From Chloroflexota bacterium (GTDB taxonomy: Bacteria; Chloroflexota; Anaerolineae; Anaerolineales; Anaerolineaceae): a DNA stretch of 12,133 nt. The notes beneath the pieces were generated by a model that was not told the DNA's origin, did no database searches, and saw only the letters and a program-made list of their open reading frames with translations. This document shows, piece by piece, positions 1 through 6,136 of the stretch (its first letter is position 1; every line of letters starts with the position of its first letter). The stretch covers positions 1 to 12,133 of the forward strand of contig JAKOSR010000039.1 of assembly GCA_029777225.1 (NCBI GenBank), read 5' to 3'. A program made the translations under genes and the position numbers.

Positions 1-116
1 ATGACATCGCCCCCCGCTTTACCAACCGGCCCGGTGGGTACACCCGTGTTTTGAAGTTGGGACCCCGCCAGGGTGACAACGCTGAAATGGTCTTGCTCGA
101 GCTGGTCTCTGAGTAA
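1..116 (+). CDS. rplQ: 50S ribosomal protein L17, C-terminal end (partial)
   Basis: The reading frame is open from the window edge (first full codon at 3) to TAA at 114-116. Its 37 residues read DIAPRFTNRPGGYTRVLKLG and continue PRQGDNAEMVLLELVSE. This matches the conserved L17 C-terminus, in which a (G)YTR(I/V)LK strand is followed by R-x-GDNA-x-M and a final ELV. L17 is a large-subunit protein near the exit tunnel and usually closes the rpoA operon. The start and most of the protein lie upstream of the window. truA follows 49 bases later, so the two are probably co-transcribed. The identification rests on a short but very characteristic stretch. Confidence 0.9.
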   Translation, partial: DIAPRFTNRPGGYTRVLKLGPRQGDNAEMVLLELVSE

Positions 117-165
117 GCGACCCAGGATATTATTTTTGCCTTTACCTTGCTGAAAAGCGGAAGGC

Positions 166-909
166 ATGGCACATTACAAACTTATACTCGCTTACGACGG
201 CACGCAGTACCACGGCTTTCAACGGCAGGCAAACCGACAGACCATCCAGGCTGTTTTTGAGGAAGCTCTTCGAAAAATAGGCTGGCAGGGCCGGGCGGTG
301 ATGCCTTCGGGCCGGACCGACAGCGGTGTGCACGCGCTCGGGCAGGTGGTCAGTTTCAATTTTGACTGGAACCACCCAGACGAGACCCTTAGGGCGGCGC
401 TCAACGCGTTTTTACCGGCGGATATCTCCGTACGGCAGGTAGCGCAGGCCCATCCTGGCTTTCATCCGCGTTACGACGCCCTGAGCCGGACCTACCGCTA
501 CCAGCTTTACCAGGCCCAATCGCGCGACCCGCTTGTGGACCGCTACGCCTGGCGGTTGAGCCAGGAGCCTGATGTGGAACGCATGAACCAGGCAGCCGCG
601 TTACTGATGGGTGAGCATGACTTCCGGGGGTTTGGAAAAGCCCTCCGGGAAGATGGCACCACCATCCGTCGGATAGAACAAGCTGAATGGCACAGGGATG
701 GGGACCTGCTGGTCTTTTACATCACCGGCAATGCCTTCCTGTACCACATGGTGCGCCGGATTGTGCATGTACTTGTGCTGGTTGGCCAGGGGAAACAGGA
801 CCTGGAAATCGTAAAGCGAGGTTTGGAAACAGGATCCACGGGAATCGTGGATTTGGCTCCAGCCCGGGGATTGACGCTTACGCGCGTCCGGTACCCGGAA
901 GATGAATAG
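166..909 (+). CDS. truA: tRNA pseudouridine(38-40) synthase TruA
   Basis: The 247-residue protein isomerises uridines 38-40 in the anticodon stem-loop of many tRNAs. The N-terminal strand YKLILAYDGTQYHGFQRQ (from residue 4) is typical of TruA. The catalytic motif SGRTDSGVHALGQV follows at about 48-61, with nucleophile Asp52. The C-terminal half has AFLYHMVRRIV (about 191-201), another family hallmark. Length is close to the usual 245-270. ATG at 166 is preceded by a purine-rich GCGGAAGG. No terminator is visible between rplQ and truA, and truA lying between rplQ and rplM/rpsI is a common bacterial arrangement. No key residue is missing. Confidence 0.96.
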   Translation: MAHYKLILAYDGTQYHGFQRQANRQTIQAVFEEALRKIGWQGRAVMPSGRTDSGVHALGQVVSFNFDWNHPDETLRAALNAFLPADISVRQVAQAHPGFHPRYDALSRTYRYQLYQAQSRDPLVDRYAWRLSQEPDVERMNQAAALLMGEHDFRGFGKALREDGTTIRRIEQAEWHRDGDLLVFYITGNAFLYHMVRRIVHVLVLVGQGKQDLEIVKRGLETGSTGIVDLAPARGLTLTRVRYPEDE

Positions 910-910
910 A

Positions 911-944
911 AGCGTAACGCCCCCGCAGGCAATGCCCGGGCGCT
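911..944 (+). promoter_or_regulatory. Imperfect hairpin in the rplM leader
   Basis: If rplM starts at 972, the region after truA is a leader of about 60 bases that can fold. CGCCC (918-922) pairs with GGGCG (938-942), and GGC (928-930) with GCC (934-936) around an AAT loop. A competing pairing joins AGCG (911-914) to CGCT (941-944). L13 leaders in other bacteria are known autoregulatory sites, but this fold is short and I do not recognise it as a known L13 leader. It may be incidental in GC-rich DNA. Confidence 0.25.
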
Positions 945-958
945 GGTATGATGAGAAT

Positions 959-966
959 GGAGAAAG
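959..966 (+). promoter_or_regulatory. Ribosome binding site deciding the rplM start
   Basis: GGAGAAAG lies 5 bases before GTG 972 (9 bases from the end of GGAG). The in-frame ATGs at 948, 951 and 957 have no purine-rich sequence at a suitable distance; the stretch before 948 is CCCGGGCGCTGGT. This site therefore favours GTG 972 as the start. Confidence 0.6.
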
Positions 967-971
967 TTAAA

Positions 972-1397
972 GTGGATAAAACATACGTTCCTAAAGGACA
1001 AGTTACCGGTGAGTGGTATCTCATCGATGCTGCCGGTGAACCCCTGGGCCGCCTGGCGACCAAGATTGCAGGCCTGCTGATTGGCAAACATCGCCCGGAC
1101 TATACGCCCGGTGTGGTGATGCAGGATCATGTGGTGGTGATTAACGCCTCCCAGGTCTATGCCAACCCAACCCGTGTGGAAGAGAAGAAATACTATCATC
1201 ACTCCCTTTTCCCCGGTGGATTGAAGACCGTGGGTTTCAGCCGCCAGATGGAAACCCATCCGGATCGTGTTATCCGGTTTGCCGTGCGTGGTATGCTCCC
1301 CAAGAACCGCCTGACGGCCCGTTATCTGGATAATCTCAAAATCTATGCCGGGGCGGAACATCCCCACCAGGCTCAGAACCCCAAGGTTTTGGAATAA
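972..1397 (+). CDS. rplM: 50S ribosomal protein L13
   Basis: L13 is an early-assembly large-subunit protein. From GTG 972 the product is 141 residues and begins MDKTYVPKGQ, which lines up with the MKTF start of E. coli L13 (142 residues). Visible family blocks are EWYLIDAAGEPLGRLAT near the N-terminus, GKHRPDYTPG, KKYYHHSLFPGGLK, the strongly conserved VRGMLPKNRL, and LKIYAGAEHPHQAQNPKVL at the end. The frame also stays open to ATG 948, 951 and 957, which would add 5 to 8 residues (MMRMEKVK). I prefer 972 because it has the only good Shine-Dalgarno sequence and the family length. rpsI follows after 18 bases, the usual L13-S9 pair. Confidence 0.95.
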   Translation: MDKTYVPKGQVTGEWYLIDAAGEPLGRLATKIAGLLIGKHRPDYTPGVVMQDHVVVINASQVYANPTRVEEKKYYHHSLFPGGLKTVGFSRQMETHPDRVIRFAVRGMLPKNRLTARYLDNLKIYAGAEHPHQAQNPKVLE

Positions 1398-1415
1398 AGG
1401 CAATAAAGAGGAATT

Positions 1416-1808
1416 ATGGCACAATACTTTGAAGCTGTTGGTCGACGCAAGGAAAGCACTGCCCGCGTGCGCATTGCCACTGGCACCGGTGTTTTCACCA
1501 TCAATGAGAAACCTGTGGAAGCTTACTTCCCCCGCACAGGCGATGTGCCTGTGATCCTGCGCACCCTTGAAGCGGCTGGCCAAAGCCCCACCCTGATGGA
1601 CATCACGGTCAAGGTTGAGGGCGGTGGCGTTAGCGGTCAGCGAGACGCGGTCAAACTTGGTTTGGCCCGCGCCCTGGTCACCATGGACGAAGGTCTACGC
1701 CCCACCATGCGCGACCACGACCTTCTCACCCGTGACGCACGCATCAAGGAACGCAAGAAGCCAGGTCTCAAGCGCGCCCGCAAGGCTCCTACTTACACCA
1801 AGCGTTAA
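1416..1808 (+). CDS. rpsI: 30S ribosomal protein S9
   Basis: The 130-residue product matches the usual S9 length. It begins with the conserved AVGRRKESTARVR block (residues 7-19). It has VEGGGVSGQRDAVKLGLARAL in the middle and ends RKKPGLKRARKAPTYTKR. That basic tail reaches the ribosomal P site in known structures, and its final arginine is present. ATG 1416 is preceded by AAAGAGG at good spacing. It is translated with rplM. The inverted repeats starting at 1814 and 1874 suggest that the ribosomal transcript ends shortly downstream. Confidence 0.97.
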   Translation: MAQYFEAVGRRKESTARVRIATGTGVFTINEKPVEAYFPRTGDVPVILRTLEAAGQSPTLMDITVKVEGGGVSGQRDAVKLGLARALVTMDEGLRPTMRDHDLLTRDARIKERKKPGLKRARKAPTYTKR

Positions 1809-1813
1809 TTCGC

Positions 1814-1828
1814 GTTCGAGGTTCGAAC
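1814..1828 (+). repeat. Small inverted repeat after rpsI
   Basis: GTTCGA (1814-1819) is complementary to TCGAAC (1823-1828) around the loop GGT, starting 5 bases after the rpsI stop. The 6-bp stem has no T-run after it. It could contribute to 3' end formation or be incidental. Confidence 0.4.
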
Positions 1829-1873
1829 TGGCCGCTGCCGTCAGGATGGACCTTCACAGCAAATGGCAACTAC

Positions 1874-1907
1874 ACAGGCTGTCCAATGGAAGTGTTGGAC
1901 AGCCTGT
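1874..1907 (+). terminator. Perfect 13-bp inverted repeat, candidate terminator of the ribosomal cluster
   Basis: ACAGGCTGTCCAA (1874-1886) is followed by an 8-base spacer and its exact reverse complement TTGGACAGCCTGT (1895-1907). It sits between rpsI and mazG, where an operon end is expected. The 3' flank, ACCGTATTTG, is not the T-tract of a classical intrinsic terminator. A second short repeat, AAAGCT (1918-1923) with AGCTTT (1930-1935), ends in a run of five T at 1933-1937. The pair may act together. A protein-binding palindrome or a dispersed repeat is the alternative. Confidence 0.5.
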
Positions 1908-1957
1908 ACCGTATTTGAAAGCTGTTTGAAGCTTTTTGGGGGCCGCAAGGACGAGGC

Positions 1958-3454
1958 ATGGATAAAAAAGGGATTGTGATTGTTGGGCTCGGCCCGGCTG
2001 ACGCGGGCAAAATCACCCGCGAGGCCTGGGAATGGCTCTCTGGCTGCCAGGAAATTTACCTGCGCACCAACCTGCACCCGGCCGTACAGGGCCTGCCCCA
2101 GGGGCTGCTGGTGCGCAGCTTTGATGAGGTCTACGAGCAGCATGACGCGCTGGAGGATGTGCTTATGGACATCGTGGAGCAGGTGTTGGCGCTCGGACGA
2201 CGCCCTGAGGGCGTGACCTACGCTGTGCCTGGCAGCCCGTTTGTGGCAGAAGAAACCACGACCCGCATCCTGGCCGCCGCTGCAGAGGTGGGGCTCCCCG
2301 TGCGTGTTTTGGACGGCCTTTCCTTCATCGAGCCAGTGTGTTCCGCCCTCGGCCTGGACCCCACGCCCCAACTGACCCTCGTGGATGCTCTCCACCTGGC
2401 TTCTCTGCATGTGCCATCGTTTCCGCCCTCCGTGCCTGCATTGATTTCGCAACTTGGCACCCGGGAAGAGCTTTCGCAACTGAAGCTGACGCTGATGGCC
2501 AATTACCCGGACGATTACCCCGTCCGGCTGGTACGGGATGCTGGTATGCCCAGCCAGCGCGTGGAAGAGCTGCCGCTGTATGCCATTGACCGCGCGGCAG
2601 GCCTGGGCTTGCTCGCGACGCTGTACCTACCGGCCCGCGAGAATGGCCGGTCTTTTGAGGACTTCCAGGAAATCATCGCCCGCCTGCGCGCGCCCGATGG
2701 CTGCCCCTGGGACCGCGAACAGACCCACCTTTCCCTGCGCCCCTACCTCATCGAAGAGGCCTACGAGGTGCTGGAGACGCTGGACCAGGAAGACAGCGCC
2801 CACCTTGAAGAGGAACTGGGCGACCTATTGCTCCAAATTGGCCTGCATGCCCAAATCAGCACCGAAGATGAGGACTTCAAGATGACTGATGTCATCTCGG
2901 CCATCAGCCGCAAGCTCATCCGCAGGCACCCGCATGTCTTTGGCGATATGGCAGTGGCCTCGGTGGATAACGTGCTGACCAACTGGGAAAAAATCAAGGC
3001 GAAGGAACGCGAGACGAACGGCACGCCCGAAAAAGGTATGCTGGATGGCATCCCGAGCGCGCTGCCGGCACTCACCCAGGCCGACCAGATTCAACGGCGG
3101 GCCAAGCGGGTCGGTTTTGACTGGCCTGAGATTGGCCCCGTGGTGGCCAAGGTGGAAGAGGAACTACGCGAGCTGCTTGAAGCCCAAACCCCGGAGGAAC
3201 GCCAGTCGGAAGCCGGCGATGTGCTGTTCGCGGCCGTCAACCTGGCGCGCTGGCTGGATGTTGACCCAGAAATCGCGCTGAGAGAGTGCAACCAGCGCTT
3301 CCGCGCGCGCTTTGCATATATCGAAAACAGTGCCAGGGCTTCCGGGCGGCGTGTGGAGGAGCTCTCGTTTGAAGAAATGGACGCGCTTTGGGAACAGGCC
3401 AAGCGCGCGTCACGCGAAGTGGATGAATCCGGCGACAAAAGGGGCCACGAATGA
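1958..3454 (+). CDS. mazG: Nucleoside triphosphate pyrophosphohydrolase MazG with N-terminal tetrapyrrole-methylase-like domain
   Basis: The 498-residue protein has the YabN-type architecture. Residues about 5-225 form a tetrapyrrole (corrin/porphyrin) methylase-like domain, with IVIVGLGPAD at 6-15, YAVPGSPFVAEETT at 88-101 and LSFIEPVCSALGLDP at 121-135. The first MazG domain starts near 233: CPWDREQTHLSLRPYLIEEAYE, with acidic metal ligands at E266, E267 and E270, then E286 and D289 in EELGDLLLQIGLHAQ. The second covers about 395-455, with E400-E402 and E405, then E418 and D421. MazG proteins hydrolyse NTPs to NMP and pyrophosphate, clearing aberrant nucleotides; the role of the methylase-like part is unsettled. 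ATG 1958 follows GCAAGGACGAGG. The stop overlaps the murJ start, indicating translational coupling. Confidence 0.93.
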   Translation: MDKKGIVIVGLGPADAGKITREAWEWLSGCQEIYLRTNLHPAVQGLPQGLLVRSFDEVYEQHDALEDVLMDIVEQVLALGRRPEGVTYAVPGSPFVAEETTTRILAAAAEVGLPVRVLDGLSFIEPVCSALGLDPTPQLTLVDALHLASLHVPSFPPSVPALISQLGTREELSQLKLTLMANYPDDYPVRLVRDAGMPSQRVEELPLYAIDRAAGLGLLATLYLPARENGRSFEDFQEIIARLRAPDGCPWDREQTHLSLRPYLIEEAYEVLETLDQEDSAHLEEELGDLLLQIGLHAQISTEDEDFKMTDVISAISRKLIRRHPHVFGDMAVASVDNVLTNWEKIKAKERETNGTPEKGMLDGIPSALPALTQADQIQRRAKRVGFDWPEIGPVVAKVEEELRELLEAQTPEERQSEAGDVLFAAVNLARWLDVDPEIALRECNQRFRARFAYIENSARASGRRVEELSFEEMDALWEQAKRASREVDESGDKRGHE

Positions 3455-5157
3455 GCCTGAATAACGAACGCCCAGAATTGCCTGCCCCCCAGGGCGGCCC
3501 AAACGGGGTAGACCCCGGCGAAGGACGCGCGCTTCAGCCAGTAGCCAGACAAGGGACGTCTTCTGAGACAGCCACAAGCACAGCCATGGCTGGCCGGCAA
3601 ATTGCCAGGGCCGCGGCTATCGTCATGGCGGCCTTCATCATCAGCAACCTGGTTGGATTTTTACAAACCACGGTTATCTCACACGCTTTTGGCACCAGCG
3701 CCCAGCTTGATTCTTTCAACGCGGCCAACCGGGTAACCGAGCTGCTCTTCAACTTGATGGCAGGGGGTGCCTTGGGATCAGCTTTCATTCCCATGTTCAC
3801 CGGTTTTATCACGCGTGGTCAGCGCGAGGACGCCTGGAAATTAGCCTCGGGCGTGTTTAATGTCGTTTTTGTTGTGCTGGTTGGGGTAACAATTTTGGCA
3901 TATGCCTTCGCGCCATGGCTGGTGGAGCACGGATTGTTTATGCTTGTGCCAGATTCAGATCCGGTGCAGCTTGAACTCAGCGTCCGCCTGTTGCGCATCA
4001 TGCTCCCCACGGTGGTGATTTTTGGCATCAGTGGCTTGTTCATGGGTATTCTCCACTCGCACCAATCCTTCTTGATGCCGGCCATCGCGCCTATTTTATA
4101 TTCCGGTGGCATCATCTTTGGCACACTCGCTTTACCCCATACCTGGGGTATTGACAGGGTGGCTTATGGCGTGTTGATTGGCGCAGTCCTGCACCTGCTG
4201 GTGCAGGTTCCAAGTGTCATCAGATTGCCGCAGCGCTTTTACACACGGGCGGCCGGGCTCAAGGACAAAGCTGTACGCCAGGTGGTCAAGTTGATGGTCC
4301 CGCGTCTCATCGGCGCCGGGGTGGTTCAGCTCAATTTTGTGGCCAATACGATTATCGCGCTATCCCTGGGTGAGGGTTCAGCCAGTGCCGTGGCGTTGGC
4401 CTTCACGCTAATGTTGATGCCCCAGCGTACCATCGCGCAATCAGCCGGGATTGCCTCGCTGCCGACGCTCTCCGCCCAGGCTGAACTCGGCCAATTGGAC
4501 GCGCTGCGGAAGACCCTCTCGGGGATAATCCGGGTCATCCTTCTGTTGGCCATCCCTTCCACAATAGGCCTGATCCTAATCCGATATCCACTGGTGCGGG
4601 TTTTATACGAGCGAGGCGCGTTCACCTCGCATTCAACGGACTTGGTTTCCTGGGCGCTGCTATGGTACTCGGCGGGCCTGGTGGGCCACAGCCTGGTGGA
4701 GGTGCTCAGCCGGGCGTTTTATGCCCTGCACGACACTAAAACGCCCGTATCGGTGGGCGTGATTGCCATGGCCATAAACATCCTTCTGTCTTTTGGGCTG
4801 GCCAGCTTATTTGAGCGGGTTGGATGGTTGCCCCTGGGCGGCCTGGCGCTGGCCAATTCGCTGGCTACCGCGCTTGAAAGTGTGGCCTTGCTTATCATCC
4901 TGCGCCGCCGCCTGCAAGGGCTGGAAGGCCGCAGAATTTTGCAGGCCGCGGGAGTGGGTCTGCTCGGAAGCGCCCTGATGGGAGCGATGGTTTGGGGCTG
5001 GTTGCGCTGGACCACAGCCTTTCATCCCGTCATCGCGCTGGCGGGCGGGCTAGTGCTTGGTTTGGTTGCTTATGCCGTTGTTGTCTGGCTGGCGAAAGTA
5101 CCGGAAGTGTTCGCGCTGGTTTCAAGGTTGAAGCGCCGGCTGCAGCGCAAGGGCTAA
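3451..5157 (+). CDS. murJ: Lipid II flippase MurJ (MviN family, MOP superfamily)
   Basis: The 568-residue polytopic membrane protein moves the lipid II peptidoglycan precursor across the cytoplasmic membrane. Hydrophobic segments run from about residue 55 to 550, consistent with the family's 14 helices. Visible MurJ signatures are SNLVGFLQTTVISHAFGTS (65-83), FNLMAGGALGSAFIPMF (100-116), LYERGAFTSHST (385-396) and RAFYALHDTKTPV (421-433). The first 45 residues form a polar tail rich in Pro, Gly, Ser and Thr that family members such as E. coli MurJ (about 511 residues) lack. A shorter form from ATG 3586 (Met46) is possible. I keep ATG 3451 because it overlaps the mazG stop as ATGA and follows AAAGGGG. 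The family is secure, the first codons less so. Confidence 0.93.
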   Translation: MSLNNERPELPAPQGGPNGVDPGEGRALQPVARQGTSSETATSTAMAGRQIARAAAIVMAAFIISNLVGFLQTTVISHAFGTSAQLDSFNAANRVTELLFNLMAGGALGSAFIPMFTGFITRGQREDAWKLASGVFNVVFVVLVGVTILAYAFAPWLVEHGLFMLVPDSDPVQLELSVRLLRIMLPTVVIFGISGLFMGILHSHQSFLMPAIAPILYSGGIIFGTLALPHTWGIDRVAYGVLIGAVLHLLVQVPSVIRLPQRFYTRAAGLKDKAVRQVVKLMVPRLIGAGVVQLNFVANTIIALSLGEGSASAVALAFTLMLMPQRTIAQSAGIASLPTLSAQAELGQLDALRKTLSGIIRVILLLAIPSTIGLILIRYPLVRVLYERGAFTSHSTDLVSWALLWYSAGLVGHSLVEVLSRAFYALHDTKTPVSVGVIAMAINILLSFGLASLFERVGWLPLGGLALANSLATALESVALLIILRRRLQGLEGRRILQAAGVGLLGSALMGAMVWGWLRWTTAFHPVIALAGGLVLGLVAYAVVVWLAKVPEVFALVSRLKRRLQRKG

Positions 5158-5274
5158 CCCCGGGTGAGATTTTGGGCGGAACAAGGAAAAGAAAACCTGA
5201 GTTGTTTCGAGCCAGGCGTAGAAAGCCTTGCAAATTGGTCAAAATGCGGAAAAATGTCCATTCCACGCAGCCTC

Positions 5275-5283
5275 TGTTACAAT
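5275..5283 (+). promoter_or_regulatory. Extended -10 promoter of the SIS gene
   Basis: TGTTACAAT is an extended -10 element (TG-N-TACAAT) ending 34 bases before GTG 5318. The -35 region at the usual distance (around 5255-5260, TGTCCA) is poor, as is common for extended -10 promoters. Transcription would start near 5290 and give a leader of about 28 bases. The 160 bases from 5158 to 5317 hold no gene and no clear terminator for murJ. Confidence 0.6.
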
Positions 5284-5307
5284 ACTAGCGCCAATAACTA
5301 TTCTTTC

Positions 5308-5314
5308 GAGGTGG
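5308..5314 (+). promoter_or_regulatory. Ribosome binding site deciding the SIS start
   Basis: CGAGGTGG (GAGG at 5308-5311) precedes GTG 5318 by 6 bases. This fixes the start downstream of the promoter; an in-frame ATG at 5228 lies upstream of the -10 element and could not be on that transcript. Confidence 0.65.
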
Positions 5315-5317
5315 CTT

Positions 5318-5941
5318 GTGTCCAATCAACCCGATTCCTTCTTAACCATTGCCCATCAAGTAATTGAAGATGAAATCCGGGAACTGCGCAACCTGGATGC
5401 CGCCCTGGATGAAAATTTTAGTACTGCCTGTCGCATGATTTTGGACTGCTGTGGGCGTGTGATATTCAGTGGTGTTGGTCATTCAGGGCATGTGGCTGAA
5501 AAATCGGCTGCCAACCTTGCCAGCCTGACCCGCCCGTCCTTTTTCCTGCACGCCGGCGAAGCAGCGCATGGCGACCTGGGCGCGGTGAGCGGGGACGACC
5601 TGGTCATCTTTATTTCCAATAGCGGTGAAACTGAAGAAATCCTGCGCCTGCTCCCACGCATGAGGTCCATTGGCGCGAAAACGATTGCCATCGTTGGCAA
5701 CCTGCAATCCAGCATGGCCCAAACCTGCGACCTGGCGCTTTCGCATGGGGCGCGCGAAGAGGCAGGTCCGATTAAGTACGCTGGTTCCAGCACGGCCCTG
5801 AACTGCATGGCGCTTTGCGACGCGCTTGTGATGGCCACCTCCGTTGCCAAAGGCATGACCGAGGAAGCCTATTGGCATGTGCATCCAGGTGGAGCAGTCG
5901 GCAGCCGGCTGGGCGCGAAATTCAACCATTCCAAGTCCTGA
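5318..5941 (+). CDS. SIS-domain sugar-phosphate isomerase (KpsF/GutQ/KdsD-like, no CBS domains)
   Basis: The 207-residue protein has one SIS domain and resembles D-arabinose 5-phosphate isomerases, which interconvert ribulose 5-phosphate and arabinose 5-phosphate. Visible blocks are FSGVGHSGHVAEKSAANLAS (50-69), SFFLHAGEAAHGDLG (74-88), FISNSGETEEI (98-108) and HPGGAVGSRLG (189-199). Active-site equivalents of E. coli KdsD H88, E111 and H193 appear as H78, E104 and H189. The lysine of the usual GxGKSG motif (K59 in KdsD) is replaced by H55. The two C-terminal CBS domains of KdsD are absent, as in known single-domain members. Its place before a sugar-transport operon points to catabolism, as for GutQ in sorbitol use, not to Kdo synthesis. 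The exact substrate is unknown; a hexulose-phosphate isomerase is less likely because the HAGEAAHGDLG block is KpsF-like. Confidence 0.85.
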   Translation: MSNQPDSFLTIAHQVIEDEIRELRNLDAALDENFSTACRMILDCCGRVIFSGVGHSGHVAEKSAANLASLTRPSFFLHAGEAAHGDLGAVSGDDLVIFISNSGETEEILRLLPRMRSIGAKTIAIVGNLQSSMAQTCDLALSHGAREEAGPIKYAGSSTALNCMALCDALVMATSVAKGMTEEAYWHVHPGGAVGSRLGAKFNHSKS

Positions 5942-5993
5942 CACGGATTTTTGTTACCTTTAATTGAGACCTTTAGGCCGGGCGCGATGGCGC

Positions 5994-6004
5994 TGTTATT
6001 AACA
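5994..6004 (+). promoter_or_regulatory. Palindrome TGTTATTAACA, candidate regulator site
   Basis: TGTTA and TAACA are perfect 5-base arms around one T, about 55 bases upstream of the deoR -35 region. A second repeat overlaps its right edge: ATTGCC (6007-6012) with GGCAAT (6021-6026). TGTTA arms recur at the deoR and SIS promoters, so this may be a binding site for the DeoR-family protein. No experiment or comparison supports this yet. Confidence 0.35.
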
Positions 6005-6047
6005 ATATTGCCAAAAAGCAGGCAATTTACCAATATTCTTGTGAAAA

Positions 6048-6077
6048 TTGCTTGACACTTGCTCAAAATGTTATAAT
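6048..6077 (+). promoter_or_regulatory. Promoter of the deoR-family gene
   Basis: TGTTATAAT (6069-6077) is a perfect extended -10 element. TTGCTT (6048-6053) stands 18 bases before TATAAT and can serve as -35. A consensus TTGACA (6052-6057) is also present, but only 14 bases away; it would suit the overlapping TATAAA (6077-6082) at 19. Transcription should start near 6084, giving a leader of about 53 bases. The surrounding 195-base gap (5942-6136) is clearly more AT-rich than the genes. Confidence 0.75.
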
Positions 6078-6085
6078 ATAAACAT
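6068..6085 (+). promoter_or_regulatory. Imperfect palindrome covering the deoR -10, candidate autoregulatory operator
   Basis: ATGTT (6068-6072) pairs with AACAT (6081-6085) across an AT-only centre, and the palindrome covers the whole -10 element. The 16-base core TGTTATAATATAAACA matches 12 of 16 positions of the E. coli DeoR operator TGTTAGAATTCTAACA. Part of this match is forced by the extended -10 consensus. A bound repressor here would block RNA polymerase. Confidence 0.4.
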
Positions 6086-6101
6086 AAATACCTTGTCGAA
6101 T

Positions 6102-6116
6102 GAACATTAACGAACA
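6102..6116 (+). repeat. GAACA direct repeat in the deoR leader
   Basis: GAACA occurs at 6102-6106 and again at 6112-6116, 10 bases apart, which places both on the same face of the helix just after the predicted transcription start. Direct repeats of this kind serve as operators for some DeoR-family regulators. It is short and may be chance. Confidence 0.25.
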
Positions 6117-6136
6117 CGCTCGGATGGAGATCCTGC

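Noticed and set aside
717..1583. 288-codon open frame on the minus strand across truA, rplM and rpsI
   Set aside because: It runs antisense to three certain housekeeping genes, has no recognisable domain, and is a by-product of GC-rich codon use.
1817..1828. T-arm-like GGTTCGAAC after rpsI, possible tRNA
   Set aside because: No acceptor, D or anticodon stems can be drawn around it; it is part of a simple 6-bp inverted repeat.
5228..5317. N-terminal extension of the SIS protein from ATG 5228
   Set aside because: The extension spans the extended -10 promoter, has no ribosome binding site and resembles no isomerase N-terminus. GTG 5318 has a good site.
5982..5993. GCGC-GATG-GCGC as a terminator of the SIS gene
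   Set aside because: The stem is only 4 bp and self-complementary by composition, and no T-run follows.
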